DNA of 64,000 bases. Source: Paenibacillus rubinfantis (GTDB lineage Bacteria > Bacillota > Bacilli > Paenibacillales > Paenibacillaceae). This document shows, piece after piece, positions 7,527 to 16,261 of the stretch (position 1 is its first letter; every line of letters begins with the position of its first letter). The position numbers and the translations under genes are program-made. The stretch lies in contig NZ_LN909061.1 in the NCBI RefSeq assembly GCF_001486505.1, positions 62,001-126,000 on the forward strand, read 5' to 3'. The notes under the pieces were generated by a model. It was not told the DNA's origin. It did no database searches and was given only the letters and a program-made list of their open reading frames with translations.

Positions 7527-9119
7527 ATGAAACTGAAAAAGAAAGCAACGTTTCTTGTGGTTATGGTACTGGCGTTAACGACCTTGCTGTCCGCTTGCGG
7601 CGGCGGCGGGAACAATAACGCGAGCAGCAGCAACACTCCGAACACGGCGGCTCCTACCAATGCGGAGACCAATACCGCAGCAACGGAAGGGACCGTCGAT
7701 ACGTCCCAGGAAGTGACGCTGAAGCTGCTGATGATCGGCAGCAAACCGGCGGATTATGATGAAGTATACGGCGAGCTCAACAAGCTGTTGAAAGAGAAAA
7801 TCAACGCAACAGTTGAAACCGAGTTTCTGGATTGGGCCGACTGGACCCAGAAATATCCGCTGAAATTTGCCGCCAATGAGGACTTTGACATCGCTTACAC
7901 CGCGAACTGGGCTTTTTACAATGACCAGGTGCTCAAAGGAGGGTTCCTGGAGCTGACCGACGAGATGCTGCAGAAATACGCTCCAATGACTTGGGAAGCC
8001 ATGCCGCAAGCCTCTTGGGATCAATCCAAGGTGAACGGCAAGCAGTATATGGTGCCAAACAACAACCAGGAAGTGACCGACAAGGTTGTCTTGGTTCGCG
8101 AAGACCTGCGCAAGAAATATAACCTCGAGCCGGTCAACAGCCCGGAAACCTATGCCGCTTATTTGAAAGCGATTGGGGCGGGTGAGAAAGGGATCAATCC
8201 TTTTGGAGCGAAACCGGCCGATGGCTGGAAATGGCATGAGCTGGATCAAATTTTGCTGGAGCAGCAAAACGAATGGAACCTGGTGGATTACAACTTCCCG
8301 CTGGCCTACAAATTGGACGATGCATCGGGGAAAGTGTTTAACGTCTACGATACGCCGGAATTCACCGAACTGGTTAAGTATTATAAGGATTTGGCCGACA
8401 ACAATGGCTGGTCCAAGAACATCGTAAGCAACAAAAACGACGTCTTCCAAGACATCAAAGCCGGGAAAACCTCCTCTTATGCGCAAAACCTGGGGACGAT
8501 CTCGAGCAACGTTGGCGAAATCCGCCGCGACAAGCCGGAAATGGAAGTCACCGTAGCTGACTTGACGCCGGATAAGAAGAAAATCGGGGCCATTTCCACA
8601 CAAAACGGGATGGCGATTCATGCGACTTCCAAAAACGTGGAACGTTCGCTGATGCTGATCGACTTGCTGCAAAACGACAAGGAAATCCACGACTTGACGA
8701 TGTACGGCATCGCCGGCAAGCACTATGAGCCGATTGGCGACGACAAGTACAGCCCAGGCCCAAGCTTCAACAACTACAACCTGTCGGGCTACTCCGTATG
8801 GGGCTGGAACTCGCTGCTGAACCGTACCGACTCTTCCTATCCGGAAGAAGGCAACCAAATGCTGGCCGACTGGCAGTCGAAAGTGTACCACTTCCCGTTG
8901 GAAACCTTCGTGTTTGACGATTCCAAAGTGAAGAACGAAGTGGCGAACGTTGGCAACGTCATGCTGCGTTACGCAATTCCGCTGGAATACGGCCTGATTA
9001 AAGACCTGGAGAAAGGTCAAGCCGACCTGAACAAACAGCTGCAAGCGGCCGGTCTGGATAAAATTCAACAAGAGCTGCAGAGCCAAATCGACGCATTCCT
9101 TGCCGCACAAGCCCAATAA
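7527..9119 (+). CDS. Extracellular solute-binding lipoprotein of the sugar importer
   Basis: A 530-residue family 1 solute-binding protein. A lipoprotein signal peptide is present: basic MKLKKK, a hydrophobic core, and the lipobox LLSAC with lipidated Cys24. A glycine/asparagine/threonine-rich linker to about residue 60 then holds the binding domain off the membrane. The large size matches the LipO/YtcQ group that binds oligosaccharides. It has its own strong ribosome site (AGGGGGAA) and is followed by an intrinsic terminator. Its neighbours (two permeases, YesM/YesN, GH42 beta-galactosidase) suggest that galactose-containing oligosaccharides are the ligand; this is inference. Confidence 0.92.
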   Translation: MKLKKKATFLVVMVLALTTLLSACGGGGNNNASSSNTPNTAAPTNAETNTAATEGTVDTSQEVTLKLLMIGSKPADYDEVYGELNKLLKEKINATVETEFLDWADWTQKYPLKFAANEDFDIAYTANWAFYNDQVLKGGFLELTDEMLQKYAPMTWEAMPQASWDQSKVNGKQYMVPNNNQEVTDKVVLVREDLRKKYNLEPVNSPETYAAYLKAIGAGEKGINPFGAKPADGWKWHELDQILLEQQNEWNLVDYNFPLAYKLDDASGKVFNVYDTPEFTELVKYYKDLADNNGWSKNIVSNKNDVFQDIKAGKTSSYAQNLGTISSNVGEIRRDKPEMEVTVADLTPDKKKIGAISTQNGMAIHATSKNVERSLMLIDLLQNDKEIHDLTMYGIAGKHYEPIGDDKYSPGPSFNNYNLSGYSVWGWNSLLNRTDSSYPEEGNQMLADWQSKVYHFPLETFVFDDSKVKNEVANVGNVMLRYAIPLEYGLIKDLEKGQADLNKQLQAAGLDKIQQELQSQIDAFLAAQAQ

Positions 9120-9137
9120 GCAGGCGGGGGGTGAAAG

Positions 9138-9162
9138 GAGGGGACGCCGGTCCCCTCTTTTT
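9138..9162 (+). terminator. Intrinsic terminator after the binding protein
   Basis: A perfect 8-bp stem, GAGGGGAC (9138-9145) with GTCCCCTC (9150-9157), has a GCCG loop and is followed by TTTTT. Confidence 0.9.
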
Positions 9163-9217
9163 CATTCATGGCAACGTCGAAGGATGTTTGGAGGAAGGAC
9201 CGTTGGGGAGAGTGTCG

Positions 9218-9451
9218 AACTGTAAAAGTACATTTGAATTTGAGAAAATCCCCTGATATCAGCGTGTGAAATGCAATTGTACAGCTGGTAGGTGACGTTT
9301 GAGGTTAAAAGGGCTGTTTGCCCGGAAATAAACTGCACTTTTGCAGTTGAGCAGCCGCAATTGGGGCATTTGACCGGAAATCAACTGCACTTTTGCAGTT
9401 AAGCGGATGTAAGTAGGGCACTTGCTCGATATCAACTGCACTTTTGCATTT
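9218..9451. repeat. Tandem array of five ~51-bp units built on AACTGCACTTTTGCAGTT
   Basis: Units begin at 9218, 9269, 9331, 9383 and 9434 (spacings 51, 62, 52, 51). The third and fourth carry the intact 18-base hairpin AACTGCA-CTTT-TGCAGTT. The fifth ends in TGCATTT, and the first two are more degenerate versions (AACTGTAAAAGTACATTT and AAATGCAATTGTACAGCT). The spacers share GGGCA-TTG-CCGGAAATC-like sequence. There is no coding potential; the array separates the terminator at 9162 from the GH42 gene. Confidence 0.8.
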
Positions 9452-9489
9452 CGGGAGATAAGGTTCGGCCCGGGAGAGACCTTCAGCCC

Positions 9490-9600
9490 GAGAAATACAG
9501 TTCCGCTCAGGAGGTATAGTTCCCTTGGGAGATGTAGTTCCCCTGTGAGATGCAGTTCCCCTGGGAGATGCAGTGCCCCCCGAAAGACGTAGTTCCACTA
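9490..9600. repeat. Tandem 18-bp minisatellite before the GH42 gene
   Basis: Five exact-length units at 9511, 9529, 9547, 9565 and 9583 follow the pattern GAGATGCAGTTCCCCTGG. A longer (21-base) diverged unit precedes them at 9490. The array ends 37 bases before the GH42 start codon. The 18-base period keeps one frame open on the minus strand (six-residue repeats such as GTASPR), but I treat that as a by-product. Confidence 0.85.
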
Positions 9601-9637
9601 AAGTCATACAGATCAGAAACGGAGAGGAGATATTCTG

Positions 9638-11722
9638 ATGAGTAGAAACTCAACACCAAAACCGATGAAATACCCGCCTATCAGCGACAAATTGCCAGTC
9701 TTCATGCACGGTGCCGACTATAATCCCGACCAATGGCTACACGATCCGCAGGTGCTGGCCGAAGATATTCGGCTGATGAAGCTGGCCCACTGCAATGTGA
9801 TGGCGATCGGCATCTTCTCCTGGGCTTCGCTGGAGCCAGAAGAGGGAGTTTACCGCTTCGAGTGGCTGGACCGCGTGCTAGACACGTTTGCCGTGAACGG
9901 CATTTACGCCTGGTTAGCAACGCCAAGCGGAGCTCGGCCGGCCTGGATGTCGGAGAAGTATCCGGAGGTGCTGCGCGTTGAGAAGAACCGGGTGCGCAAC
10001 CTGCACGGCATGCGTCATAATCACTGCTTTACCTCCCCGGTCTATCGGGAAAAAGTAACGCAAATGAACACCCAACTGGCGGAGCGCTACTCCAGCCATC
10101 CGGCAGTGATCGGCTGGCATGTGTCCAACGAATACGGCGGAGAGTGCCATTGCGACTACTGCCAGGACGCCTTCCGCGCCTGGCTGAAGCGGAAGTACGG
10201 ATCACTGGATGCGCTGAACCGCGCCTGGTGGACCAACTTCTGGAGCCACACGTACACGTCCTGGTCGCAGGTGGAATCTCCGGCGCCACACGGCGAGATG
10301 ATGGTGCATGGACAGAATTTGGACTGGCGCCGGTTCGTGTCCGACCAGACGATTGATTTCTACAAGCATGAGATCCAGCCGCTTAAGCAAATCAACCCAG
10401 AACTGCCGTGTACGGTGAACATGATGGACTTGTTCTACGGGCTGGATTACCGCGAGTTTGCCAAGGTCGTGGACGTCATTTCCTGGGATGCCTACCCGAT
10501 GTGGCATGAGGCGGATTCCGACGCCGGCGTGGGGTCCTGGTTTGCCTTTAACCATGATTTGTTCCGCTCGCTGAAGCAAAAACCGTTTATGCTGATGGAA
10601 AGTACGCCGTCGCTCACCAACTGGCAGCCGGTCAGCAAGCTGAAGCGCCCGGGCATGCACAAGCTGTCCTCGCTGCAGGCGGTGGCCCACGGCTCCGACA
10701 CGGTACAATATTTCCAATGGCGCAAAAGCCGCGGCTCCAGCGAAAAATTCCACGGCGCGGTCATCGACCATGTCGGGCATGAGCATACGCGCGTGTTCGA
10801 GGATGTTGCCGCGCTTGGCCGCACGTTGTCCGGCTTGACGGAGGTTGTGGGGACGACCGTTCCGGCCGAAGCGGCGATCCTGTTTGATTGGGATAACCGT
10901 TGGGCGATCAATGATGCGCAGGGGCCGCGCAACAAAGGCATCCATTACGAAGAGACCGTCATGCAGCAATACCACGCGTTGTGGGAGCTGGGCGTACCGA
11001 CGGACATTATCGGCTCATTTGACGATTTTAACGGCTACAAGCTGCTGGTCGTACCGATGGCTTACCTGTTACGCGAGGAAACCGGAGCCAAGATGGAGCA
11101 GTTCGTGAAGGACGGCGGTACCCTGTTCGTCACGTATTGGTCGGGCATCGTCGACGAGAACGATCTGTGCCACCTCACCGGTTTCCCGGGACCGCTGCGC
11201 AAGGCGGTGGGCGTTTGGGCCGAGGAAATCGACGGCCTGCATGACCATGACCGCAACGCGTTGATTCTGGAAGACGGGAATCCGCTGGGCTTCAGCGGGA
11301 CGTATGAGATTCATGAGCTGTGCGAGCATATTCATGCCGAAGGCTCCAAGGTGATAGGCGTTTACCGTGACGATTTTTACGCAGGGAAGCCGGCCTTGAC
11401 GGTAAACGAGCTGGGCCAAGGCAAAGCGTATTATTTGGCCGCCCGGGTCAGCGATCCGGCCTTCTACGAAACGCTCTACGGTAAGCTAGTGCAGGAAGCC
11501 GGCGTTCGCCGCGCGTTGGAGGCCGACTTACCGGCCGGCGTCACCGCACAGCTGCGGACGGACGGTCAGCACGAATTCGTCTTCGTGCAGAACTTCTCCG
11601 GCCGCGCCGCTCGCGTCGAGCTCGACCGCCGCAGCTACACCGATGCTGAAACCGGCCGGGCGGTGGGCAGCACGATCGAGCTGCCGGTCAACGGGATCGC
11701 GATTTTGAAACGTGAGGCATAA
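9638..11722 (+). CDS. GH42 beta-galactosidase
   Basis: A 694-residue cytoplasmic enzyme (no signal peptide) that would hydrolyse terminal beta-galactosides taken up by the neighbouring importer. The order of domains is a catalytic TIM barrel (about 25-400), a trimerisation domain (about 410-620) and a short beta domain. The acid/base is Glu165 in HVSNEYGGECHCDYC, whose cysteines form the zinc site typical of the family. The nucleophile is Glu321 in LMLMESTPSLTNWQ. AGAGGAGA precedes the ATG. The nearest upstream structures are the repeat arrays, and no clear promoter is visible between the terminator at 9162 and this gene, so its promoter is unresolved. A terminator follows. Confidence 0.95.
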   Translation: MSRNSTPKPMKYPPISDKLPVFMHGADYNPDQWLHDPQVLAEDIRLMKLAHCNVMAIGIFSWASLEPEEGVYRFEWLDRVLDTFAVNGIYAWLATPSGARPAWMSEKYPEVLRVEKNRVRNLHGMRHNHCFTSPVYREKVTQMNTQLAERYSSHPAVIGWHVSNEYGGECHCDYCQDAFRAWLKRKYGSLDALNRAWWTNFWSHTYTSWSQVESPAPHGEMMVHGQNLDWRRFVSDQTIDFYKHEIQPLKQINPELPCTVNMMDLFYGLDYREFAKVVDVISWDAYPMWHEADSDAGVGSWFAFNHDLFRSLKQKPFMLMESTPSLTNWQPVSKLKRPGMHKLSSLQAVAHGSDTVQYFQWRKSRGSSEKFHGAVIDHVGHEHTRVFEDVAALGRTLSGLTEVVGTTVPAEAAILFDWDNRWAINDAQGPRNKGIHYEETVMQQYHALWELGVPTDIIGSFDDFNGYKLLVVPMAYLLREETGAKMEQFVKDGGTLFVTYWSGIVDENDLCHLTGFPGPLRKAVGVWAEEIDGLHDHDRNALILEDGNPLGFSGTYEIHELCEHIHAEGSKVIGVYRDDFYAGKPALTVNELGQGKAYYLAARVSDPAFYETLYGKLVQEAGVRRALEADLPAGVTAQLRTDGQHEFVFVQNFSGRAARVELDRRSYTDAETGRAVGSTIELPVNGIAILKREA

Positions 11723-11774
11723 ACCGATGAAGCCCTTTATCCATGGCATGGATGTGTAGTTTCTGGAATGAAGA

Positions 11775-11819
11775 GATTCACTTCTGCTTGTTTGTAGAGT
11801 AGAAGTGAGTCTTTTTTTT
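11775..11819 (+). terminator. Intrinsic terminator after the GH42 gene
   Basis: A 14-bp stem, GATTCACTTCTGCT with AGTAGAAGTGAGTC (two G-U pairs), has a 9-base loop and is followed by eight T. Confidence 0.9.
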
Positions 11820-11952
11820 GCCTTATGGACATGCTCTACGCCAACAAAAAATAACCCAAAGGATAGCAGGAATTAATTAATTTCATAGGGAATCCGTAGA
11901 AGAATATAAAATAATAGTAAATTTGTATTCGGGGTGAAGGAGTTTTGGGTGC

Positions 11953-13422
11953 ATGAAATTTTTGTATATTCTGATGTTTGTGTCGCTTTGGTCATTGGGC
12001 CTCATTTTTCTGTTTCACCGCAGAAGAAGTAATCTTTGGATTGCCTTAACGATGCTGCTTGGCGGAGCCGCCAGTTACGCTTTTGCAATGCACCTCACCA
12101 TTATGCCCGTGTTTAAGGGGGCCGAGTGGCTGCCTGAAAGTGTCAGTCGCATGCTTTACTTGTCCACTGTGGTGGCCATGAACATCCATTTCTATCTCCT
12201 TCCCTTTGCGTTCTTTATGGGCGGCCTATGGCTAAACGAATCGATGAGAACCCGGTTAAAACAGGGGCTGTCTTTCCTGGGTTTTGTCGGCGCGATGGCC
12301 TTGCTTGTCACGCATTTGCGACTTGAACCATGGAATTCGTTCGAGGTGGAGCGTTTTCGATATTGGGACGGGATCTACGTTCTTCTGGGCTGCTACTTCT
12401 ATTACCGTGCATATGCCCGTGAAAGGGATCCGCAGCTGCGGCGGGTCCGGAGAAGAACTCTGGTGTTTCCGCTCATTATGTGTTGGGCATATACCAGTGA
12501 TTACCTTGGATTCGAATCCCTGAAGCTGGGGTGGTGGAGTCTTGAACTCGATAGCAATGGCATGTGGCATGGCAATGTGATCGTGATCTTAGGCGCGGTG
12601 GCAGTTATTCTGTTCTACACGGTGCGATACGGGTTTCTGGGTATTAAGCTGCGCATCGAACGGGAGCGTTTGGACTATTCCATCCGCACGCTGACGATGG
12701 GGGTATCGATTCTGAACCATACGATCAAAAATGAGATCCAGAAAATCGACTACTTGGCGGAAAAATGCAGCGCGTTGCTGCAATCGGGACATACCGGGAA
12801 AGCCGCCCATACGATTGAGCAGGTTCATGGATTAACCCGTCATTTGCTGCACATGGTGAATCGCATAAAAGATAAAGCGGAGGATATTGTCCTAGATGAG
12901 GGGGAACTCGAGGTGGGGTCGCTGATCGACTCCGTGATCCGCTCAGCAGCAACGCTGGTGGAGAATCGTCCGGTAACCCTGTCCTCCGAGTATGAAGCCG
13001 ATGGACGGTTGATCTGCGATGCGGTACACGTCAGCGAGACGTTATCGAATCTGATTCGCAACGCCTTGGATGCCATGCCCTCCGGCGGTGCGATCACTCT
13101 CCGTTCCGCTGTAACGCGCCGGGATTTCCGGATTGAGGTTAGCGATACGGGGAACGGGATCCCGCATGAGTACATGTCCAAGATCTTTGAGCCCTTTTTT
13201 ACGACGAAGAAGAACGCCTTAAACTATGGGCTGGGCTTATCCTATTGCTCCAGTGTTCTCAGCAAGCATGGAGGCAAGCTGACCGTTACCAGCGAACCCG
13301 GAAAGGGGACCACGTTCATTCTTCACTTCCCGTTGGTTCGCTATCGGCCAACAAATCCGTCCCGCAGACTGAAGGCGGCCAGCAAATTGAGGGCCTGGGC
13401 CGATCGGGCTAATCCATCTTAA
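11953..13422 (+). CDS. Multi-spanning sensor histidine kinase next to the tail operon
   Basis: A 489-residue kinase. About seven hydrophobic helices fill residues 1-230 with no large extracellular loop, suggesting sensing inside or at the membrane. A coiled segment then leads to the phosphoacceptor region SILNHTIKNEIQKI (His256) and a HATPase domain with N box IRNALDAMPSG, G1 VSDTGNGIP, F box FEPFFTTK and G2 YGLGLSYC. GAAGGAG precedes the start at about 10 bases. The gene converges on the LuxR-type regulator and their 3' ends overlap by 14 bases. They are likely partners, because no other regulator is near. The signal is unknown. The closeness to the tail genes suggests it controls them; this is inference. 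Confidence 0.85.
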   Translation: MKFLYILMFVSLWSLGLIFLFHRRRSNLWIALTMLLGGAASYAFAMHLTIMPVFKGAEWLPESVSRMLYLSTVVAMNIHFYLLPFAFFMGGLWLNESMRTRLKQGLSFLGFVGAMALLVTHLRLEPWNSFEVERFRYWDGIYVLLGCYFYYRAYARERDPQLRRVRRRTLVFPLIMCWAYTSDYLGFESLKLGWWSLELDSNGMWHGNVIVILGAVAVILFYTVRYGFLGIKLRIERERLDYSIRTLTMGVSILNHTIKNEIQKIDYLAEKCSALLQSGHTGKAAHTIEQVHGLTRHLLHMVNRIKDKAEDIVLDEGELEVGSLIDSVIRSAATLVENRPVTLSSEYEADGRLICDAVHVSETLSNLIRNALDAMPSGGAITLRSAVTRRDFRIEVSDTGNGIPHEYMSKIFEPFFTTKKNALNYGLGLSYCSSVLSKHGGKLTVTSEPGKGTTFILHFPLVRYRPTNPSRRLKAASKLRAWADRANPS

Positions 13423-13996
13423 ATTGCGTTAATTTATTTTTGATGCTGCGCAGCTGGGATTTGATCGTATTCGTCGATTTATGCAGACGCTCGGAAATCT
13501 CCCGTTTACTGAGACCGGTCTTGCGCAGGTCGAACACCTCGCGTTCCGTTGGCGTTAGCTCCATCAGTTGCATTTCGCTGCGCATAATCCCTGCGGCGTC
13601 TGAATGGATCGAGGACCGCCCGGTTTGGGCTTCGCGAATCGCCTGCAAAATATCCTGATAACTCGCTTTGTTAATGTAATTGATGGCACCGAGACGAAAC
13701 GATTTTAGGATCACTTCCGCTTCGGTGATTGAAGTTAACATAATGACCTTTACCGAATCCTGCAAGGGAAGCCACAATATTCGCTCCGCCGCTTCAAGGC
13801 CATCCAGCTGGTTGCCTGTCAAGTTGATGTCCATCAGCACCACGTCGATCTTCCGCCGACTCGCGGCTTCGAGCGCTTCTTCCTTCGTGGCCGTCACGGC
13901 AACCACCTCAATGTCTGGCTCATCGCTTAAATCCGCACTGATATGATCCCTCCAGAACGGATCGTCTTCCACCAGCATGACACGGATCGGCTCCAT
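13409..13996 (-). CDS. NarL/LuxR-family response regulator beside the tail operon
   Basis: 195 residues. The receiver domain has acidic residues in LVEDDPF, phosphoacceptor Asp56 in VVLMDINLT, Thr in VIMLTSITE and Lys in INKASYQD. The C-terminal LuxR helix-turn-helix reads LTPTEREVFDLRKTGLSKRE then ISERLHKSTNTIKSQL. It is transcribed away from the tail operon. The 263-base gap between them holds a 48-bp palindrome that is a natural binding-site candidate. It probably receives phosphate from the kinase at 11953, with which it overlaps tail to tail. No other regulator lies in the tail cluster. Confidence 0.9.
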   Translation of the reverse strand: MEPIRVMLVEDDPFWRDHISADLSDEPDIEVVAVTATKEEALEAASRRKIDVVLMDINLTGNQLDGLEAAERILWLPLQDSVKVIMLTSITEAEVILKSFRLGAINYINKASYQDILQAIREAQTGRSSIHSDAAGIMRSEMQLMELTPTEREVFDLRKTGLSKREISERLHKSTNTIKSQLRSIKNKLTQFKMD

Positions 13997-14060
13997 TTCC
14001 CAGCCTCCTCTTACAGAAGTTTACAAGTAAGTCCAGTATAACAAACGATCCGATGCCCGC

Positions 14061-14108
14061 AATAGGATGATTTCTCTTCACCCCCAGGTGAAGAAATTTC
14101 ATCCTATT
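14061..14108. promoter_or_regulatory. 48-bp palindrome between the response regulator and the tail operon
   Basis: Arms 14061-14082 and 14087-14108 are 22 bases each with a CCCA spacer; 19 of 22 positions are complementary. The outer block is AATAGGATGA with TCATCCTATT and the inner core is TTCACC-CCCA-GGTGAA. It lies about 20 bases upstream of a TATAAT box and is shared by the two divergent genes. This is a candidate operator for the neighbouring LuxR-type regulator. It is followed by no T tract in either direction, so a terminator is unlikely. Confidence 0.7.
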
Positions 14109-14128
14109 CGGCGTGTCTGGGAACCCCC

Positions 14129-14134
14129 TATAAT
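14129..14134 (+). promoter_or_regulatory. -10 box of the probable tail-operon promoter
   Basis: TATAAT at 14129-14134 has no recognisable -35 sequence 16-18 bases upstream. It lies just downstream of the 48-bp palindrome. This arrangement fits an activator-dependent promoter reading into 14260. Confidence 0.5.
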
Positions 14135-14259
14135 CCGAAATGCGGCCGGAATGGTTCGTTGAATGGATCACTTCGCGAAGAAACGGGGGATGGGGTTTAT
14201 AACAATAACAATTCGCTGGAAAAGGTAAGAGGGCTTCGGCCTAAGGGAGGGACTTTAAC

Positions 14260-14715
14260 GTGTTATTGGCCGAGGAGGTAGGCGGTTTAACGGAGTTGAT
14301 CACGAAAAGGTTCCCCGATTCTATGGTTCATTGGTTCCAGGAGCCTGTTGAACCAGTCGCCGGGGATTTTGTGGTCATGCTGAAGCAGGAAGTCCGAAGG
14401 AGCGATTCGAGAAGCCATACGCTGCTCGAGCGCCAATATACGATCGGTTACTATGCAGGCGCAGTGGAAGCCGCGTTATACGATATGGAGTCGCTCAGCC
14501 GATATGTGATGAACGAAAGTACAGGCTCGGATGAAGGAGCAGGTGCCGGCATGAAGCCGATCCGGGTGGAGTCGTTTACGATCACCTCCGCTGAACGGAT
14601 AGAGAACGGTTTGCACAAATGCCAGAGTACACTGCAGCTACAATCGCGCGAACCGGTGATGTTCCGATCGCAGGACAAAATCAAACATATGGAATTTCGC
14701 ACGACAAACAACTGA
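14260..14715 (+). CDS. First gene of the tail module; probable tail completion or terminator protein
   Basis: A 151-residue protein with no motif I can name. The GTG at 14260 is chosen because AAGGGAGG lies 9 bases upstream. It begins VLLAEEVGGLTELITKRFPD, and a middle segment (VVMLKQEVRRSD) looks like a beta-sheet core. Position and size fit the small protein encoded just before the sheath gene in PBSX-type modules (the xkdI/xkdJ position), which caps the tail or joins it to a head. No head genes are present here, so a cap role is more likely. The function is inferred only from gene order. Confidence 0.6.
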   Translation: MLLAEEVGGLTELITKRFPDSMVHWFQEPVEPVAGDFVVMLKQEVRRSDSRSHTLLERQYTIGYYAGAVEAALYDMESLSRYVMNESTGSDEGAGAGMKPIRVESFTITSAERIENGLHKCQSTLQLQSREPVMFRSQDKIKHMEFRTTNN

Positions 14716-14731
14716 AAGGTGGCATGAAGTC

Positions 14732-15790
14732 ATGGGTGGAACATGGGATACAACCAGCTTGCCGGTACGGCCTGGTTTATACATTAATTTCGTGGAGGCG
14801 GCCGCGGCGCAAATCAAAGGGGGAGCTCGGGGAACCGTGGCATTGCCGTTGTTTCAGTATGAGGGAGCGGGTGCCGGTCAATTTTTTACCGTGGAAAAAG
14901 AATCCGAGGCCGCCAAATGGTTCGGCGACGCGTTTGTGGAGCCAATCCGCCTTGCTCTTTTGGGAGGAGCGAAAGAGGTGCTTGTTTATACGGTGCCAGT
15001 ACCGAGCGGCGGAGGGGATCCAGTCGCTGCTGATTATGCCGCGATTCGCGACGTATTTAGCACCCGGCATTTTAACGTGTTTGTTTTTCCGGGAGAAGTC
15101 CCAGCCAGCGAACAAAAGGCCACGTTAAAATGGTGCGCGGACAGCCGCGACGATGAAGGCAAGCACTTCCTGACGGTGTTCGGCGGCAAGGCCGAAGACG
15201 ATCTGGATCCTGTGAAGGGCAACCAACGCAGCGTGGATCTGGCTGACGATTACGCGGTGAATTTAATCAGCGGCGTCAACATCGAAGGGACGGTATACAG
15301 CTCCGCGCTTTACGCTCCTTACATCGCCGGATTAATTGCGGGAACCGGAATCAACAAATCGATTACGTATGCTCCGGTGTATGCAAGCGACGTGGCCAAA
15401 CGGCTGCGGAATACGGAGATCAATACCGCCCTGCAGAAGGGCTCGCTTGTTCTGGTTCATGACGGGGAGAAGGTTAAGGTGGAACAAGGCCTGGTCACGA
15501 GTGGGAAGAAGGTTCGAGCCATGCGGGCGCGTCAAGCGATTTCCACCGATATTACGAAGGCAGCCGCCGATGCGTATATCGGCAAGCTGGATAACAATGC
15601 TGACGGGCAGGCCGCGCTCATTTCGGCCGTCAAAGCTTATTTGGAGCGGCTGGAGCTGAACAATGTGTTGACGGATATCGCAGTTACGCTGGACCCGGAT
15701 CGGCAATCGGAAGGCGACACCGTGTATTTACGGATCGCCTTTACGGAGATCGACAGCATGGAGCGGATTTTCCTAACCATTAAGGTGTAG
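14732..15790 (+). CDS. xkdK: Contractile tail sheath protein (XkdK type)
   Basis: 352 residues, the usual size of short PBSX-type sheath proteins (phage T4 gp18 is larger). It starts MGGTWDTTSLPVRPGLYINF, the conserved N-terminus of this group. The middle holds VNLISGVNIEGTVYSSALYA and YIAGLIAGTGINKSITY, and the C-terminal part (ADAYIGKLDNNADGQAALIS, then IAFTEIDSMERIFLTIKV) contains the strand that interlocks neighbouring subunits. The sheath forms the outer contractile cylinder. AAAGGTGG precedes the start by 9 bases and the gene follows 14260 by only 16 bases. Confidence 0.93.
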   Translation: MGGTWDTTSLPVRPGLYINFVEAAAAQIKGGARGTVALPLFQYEGAGAGQFFTVEKESEAAKWFGDAFVEPIRLALLGGAKEVLVYTVPVPSGGGDPVAADYAAIRDVFSTRHFNVFVFPGEVPASEQKATLKWCADSRDDEGKHFLTVFGGKAEDDLDPVKGNQRSVDLADDYAVNLISGVNIEGTVYSSALYAPYIAGLIAGTGINKSITYAPVYASDVAKRLRNTEINTALQKGSLVLVHDGEKVKVEQGLVTSGKKVRAMRARQAISTDITKAAADAYIGKLDNNADGQAALISAVKAYLERLELNNVLTDIAVTLDPDRQSEGDTVYLRIAFTEIDSMERIFLTIKV

Positions 15791-15826
15791 GAAGAAGAGG
15801 AATAAATCTCATTAGGAGGGGTATCA

Positions 15827-16261
15827 GTGCTGGATTCAACCCGAGTGATCAATGGAACTTTCGGATATGTGTATTACGATGGTCGCTGGCTGACCAACGT
15901 CAAATCAGCGGAAGCCAACGTGGAAATTACCAAGGAGGAAATCAAACGTTCCGGTACGCGCTGGACGGCGCATAAAGTAACCGGACTCAGCGGCTCCGGG
16001 ACGATTACCGGGTATAAAGTGACCTCCGAGTTCGTCGAGCTTATCGGACAAATCGCCGATGACAAACAAGGTGCCTTTACGACGGAGTTGATCTTGAAGC
16101 TGGAGGATCCGGAGTCCTATGGAGCGTACAGAGTTCGATTGAAGGGCGTTACTTTCGATAAAATCCCGTTGATGCATTTCGAAGTGGGCTCCATCGTGGA
16201 GGAAGAGCTTCCCTTTAATTTTACCGGCTACGAATTGTTGGATAAACTCGTTGCGGAATAA
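15827..16261 (+). CDS. xkdM: Tail tube protein (XkdM type)
   Basis: 144 residues, the standard length for XkdM-type inner tube subunits, which stack as hexamers inside the sheath. The N-terminus VINGTFGYVYYDGRWLTNVK and the middle ITGYKVTSEFVELI are typical. The GTG start at 15827 has AGGAGGGG 5 bases upstream, an unusually strong site that fits a protein needed in many copies. Its order directly after the sheath gene matches PBSX. Confidence 0.93.
   Translation: MLDSTRVINGTFGYVYYDGRWLTNVKSAEANVEITKEEIKRSGTRWTAHKVTGLSGSGTITGYKVTSEFVELIGQIADDKQGAFTTELILKLEDPESYGAYRVRLKGVTFDKIPLMHFEVGSIVEEELPFNFTGYELLDKLVAE

Noticed and set aside
7575..9116. 513-codon open frame on the minus strand opposite the binding-protein gene
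   Set aside because: It mirrors the codon pattern of the lipoprotein gene, lacks a ribosome site and has no recognisable domain; the plus-strand gene has a signal peptide and family features.
9218..9451. CRISPR array
   Set aside because: The spacers resemble each other, the repeats decay quickly and no cas genes are present.
9305..9607. 100-codon minus-strand frame with six-residue repeats over the minisatellite
   Set aside because: The repeat arises from the 18-base DNA period; there is no start signal and the frame also runs across the unrelated 51-base array.
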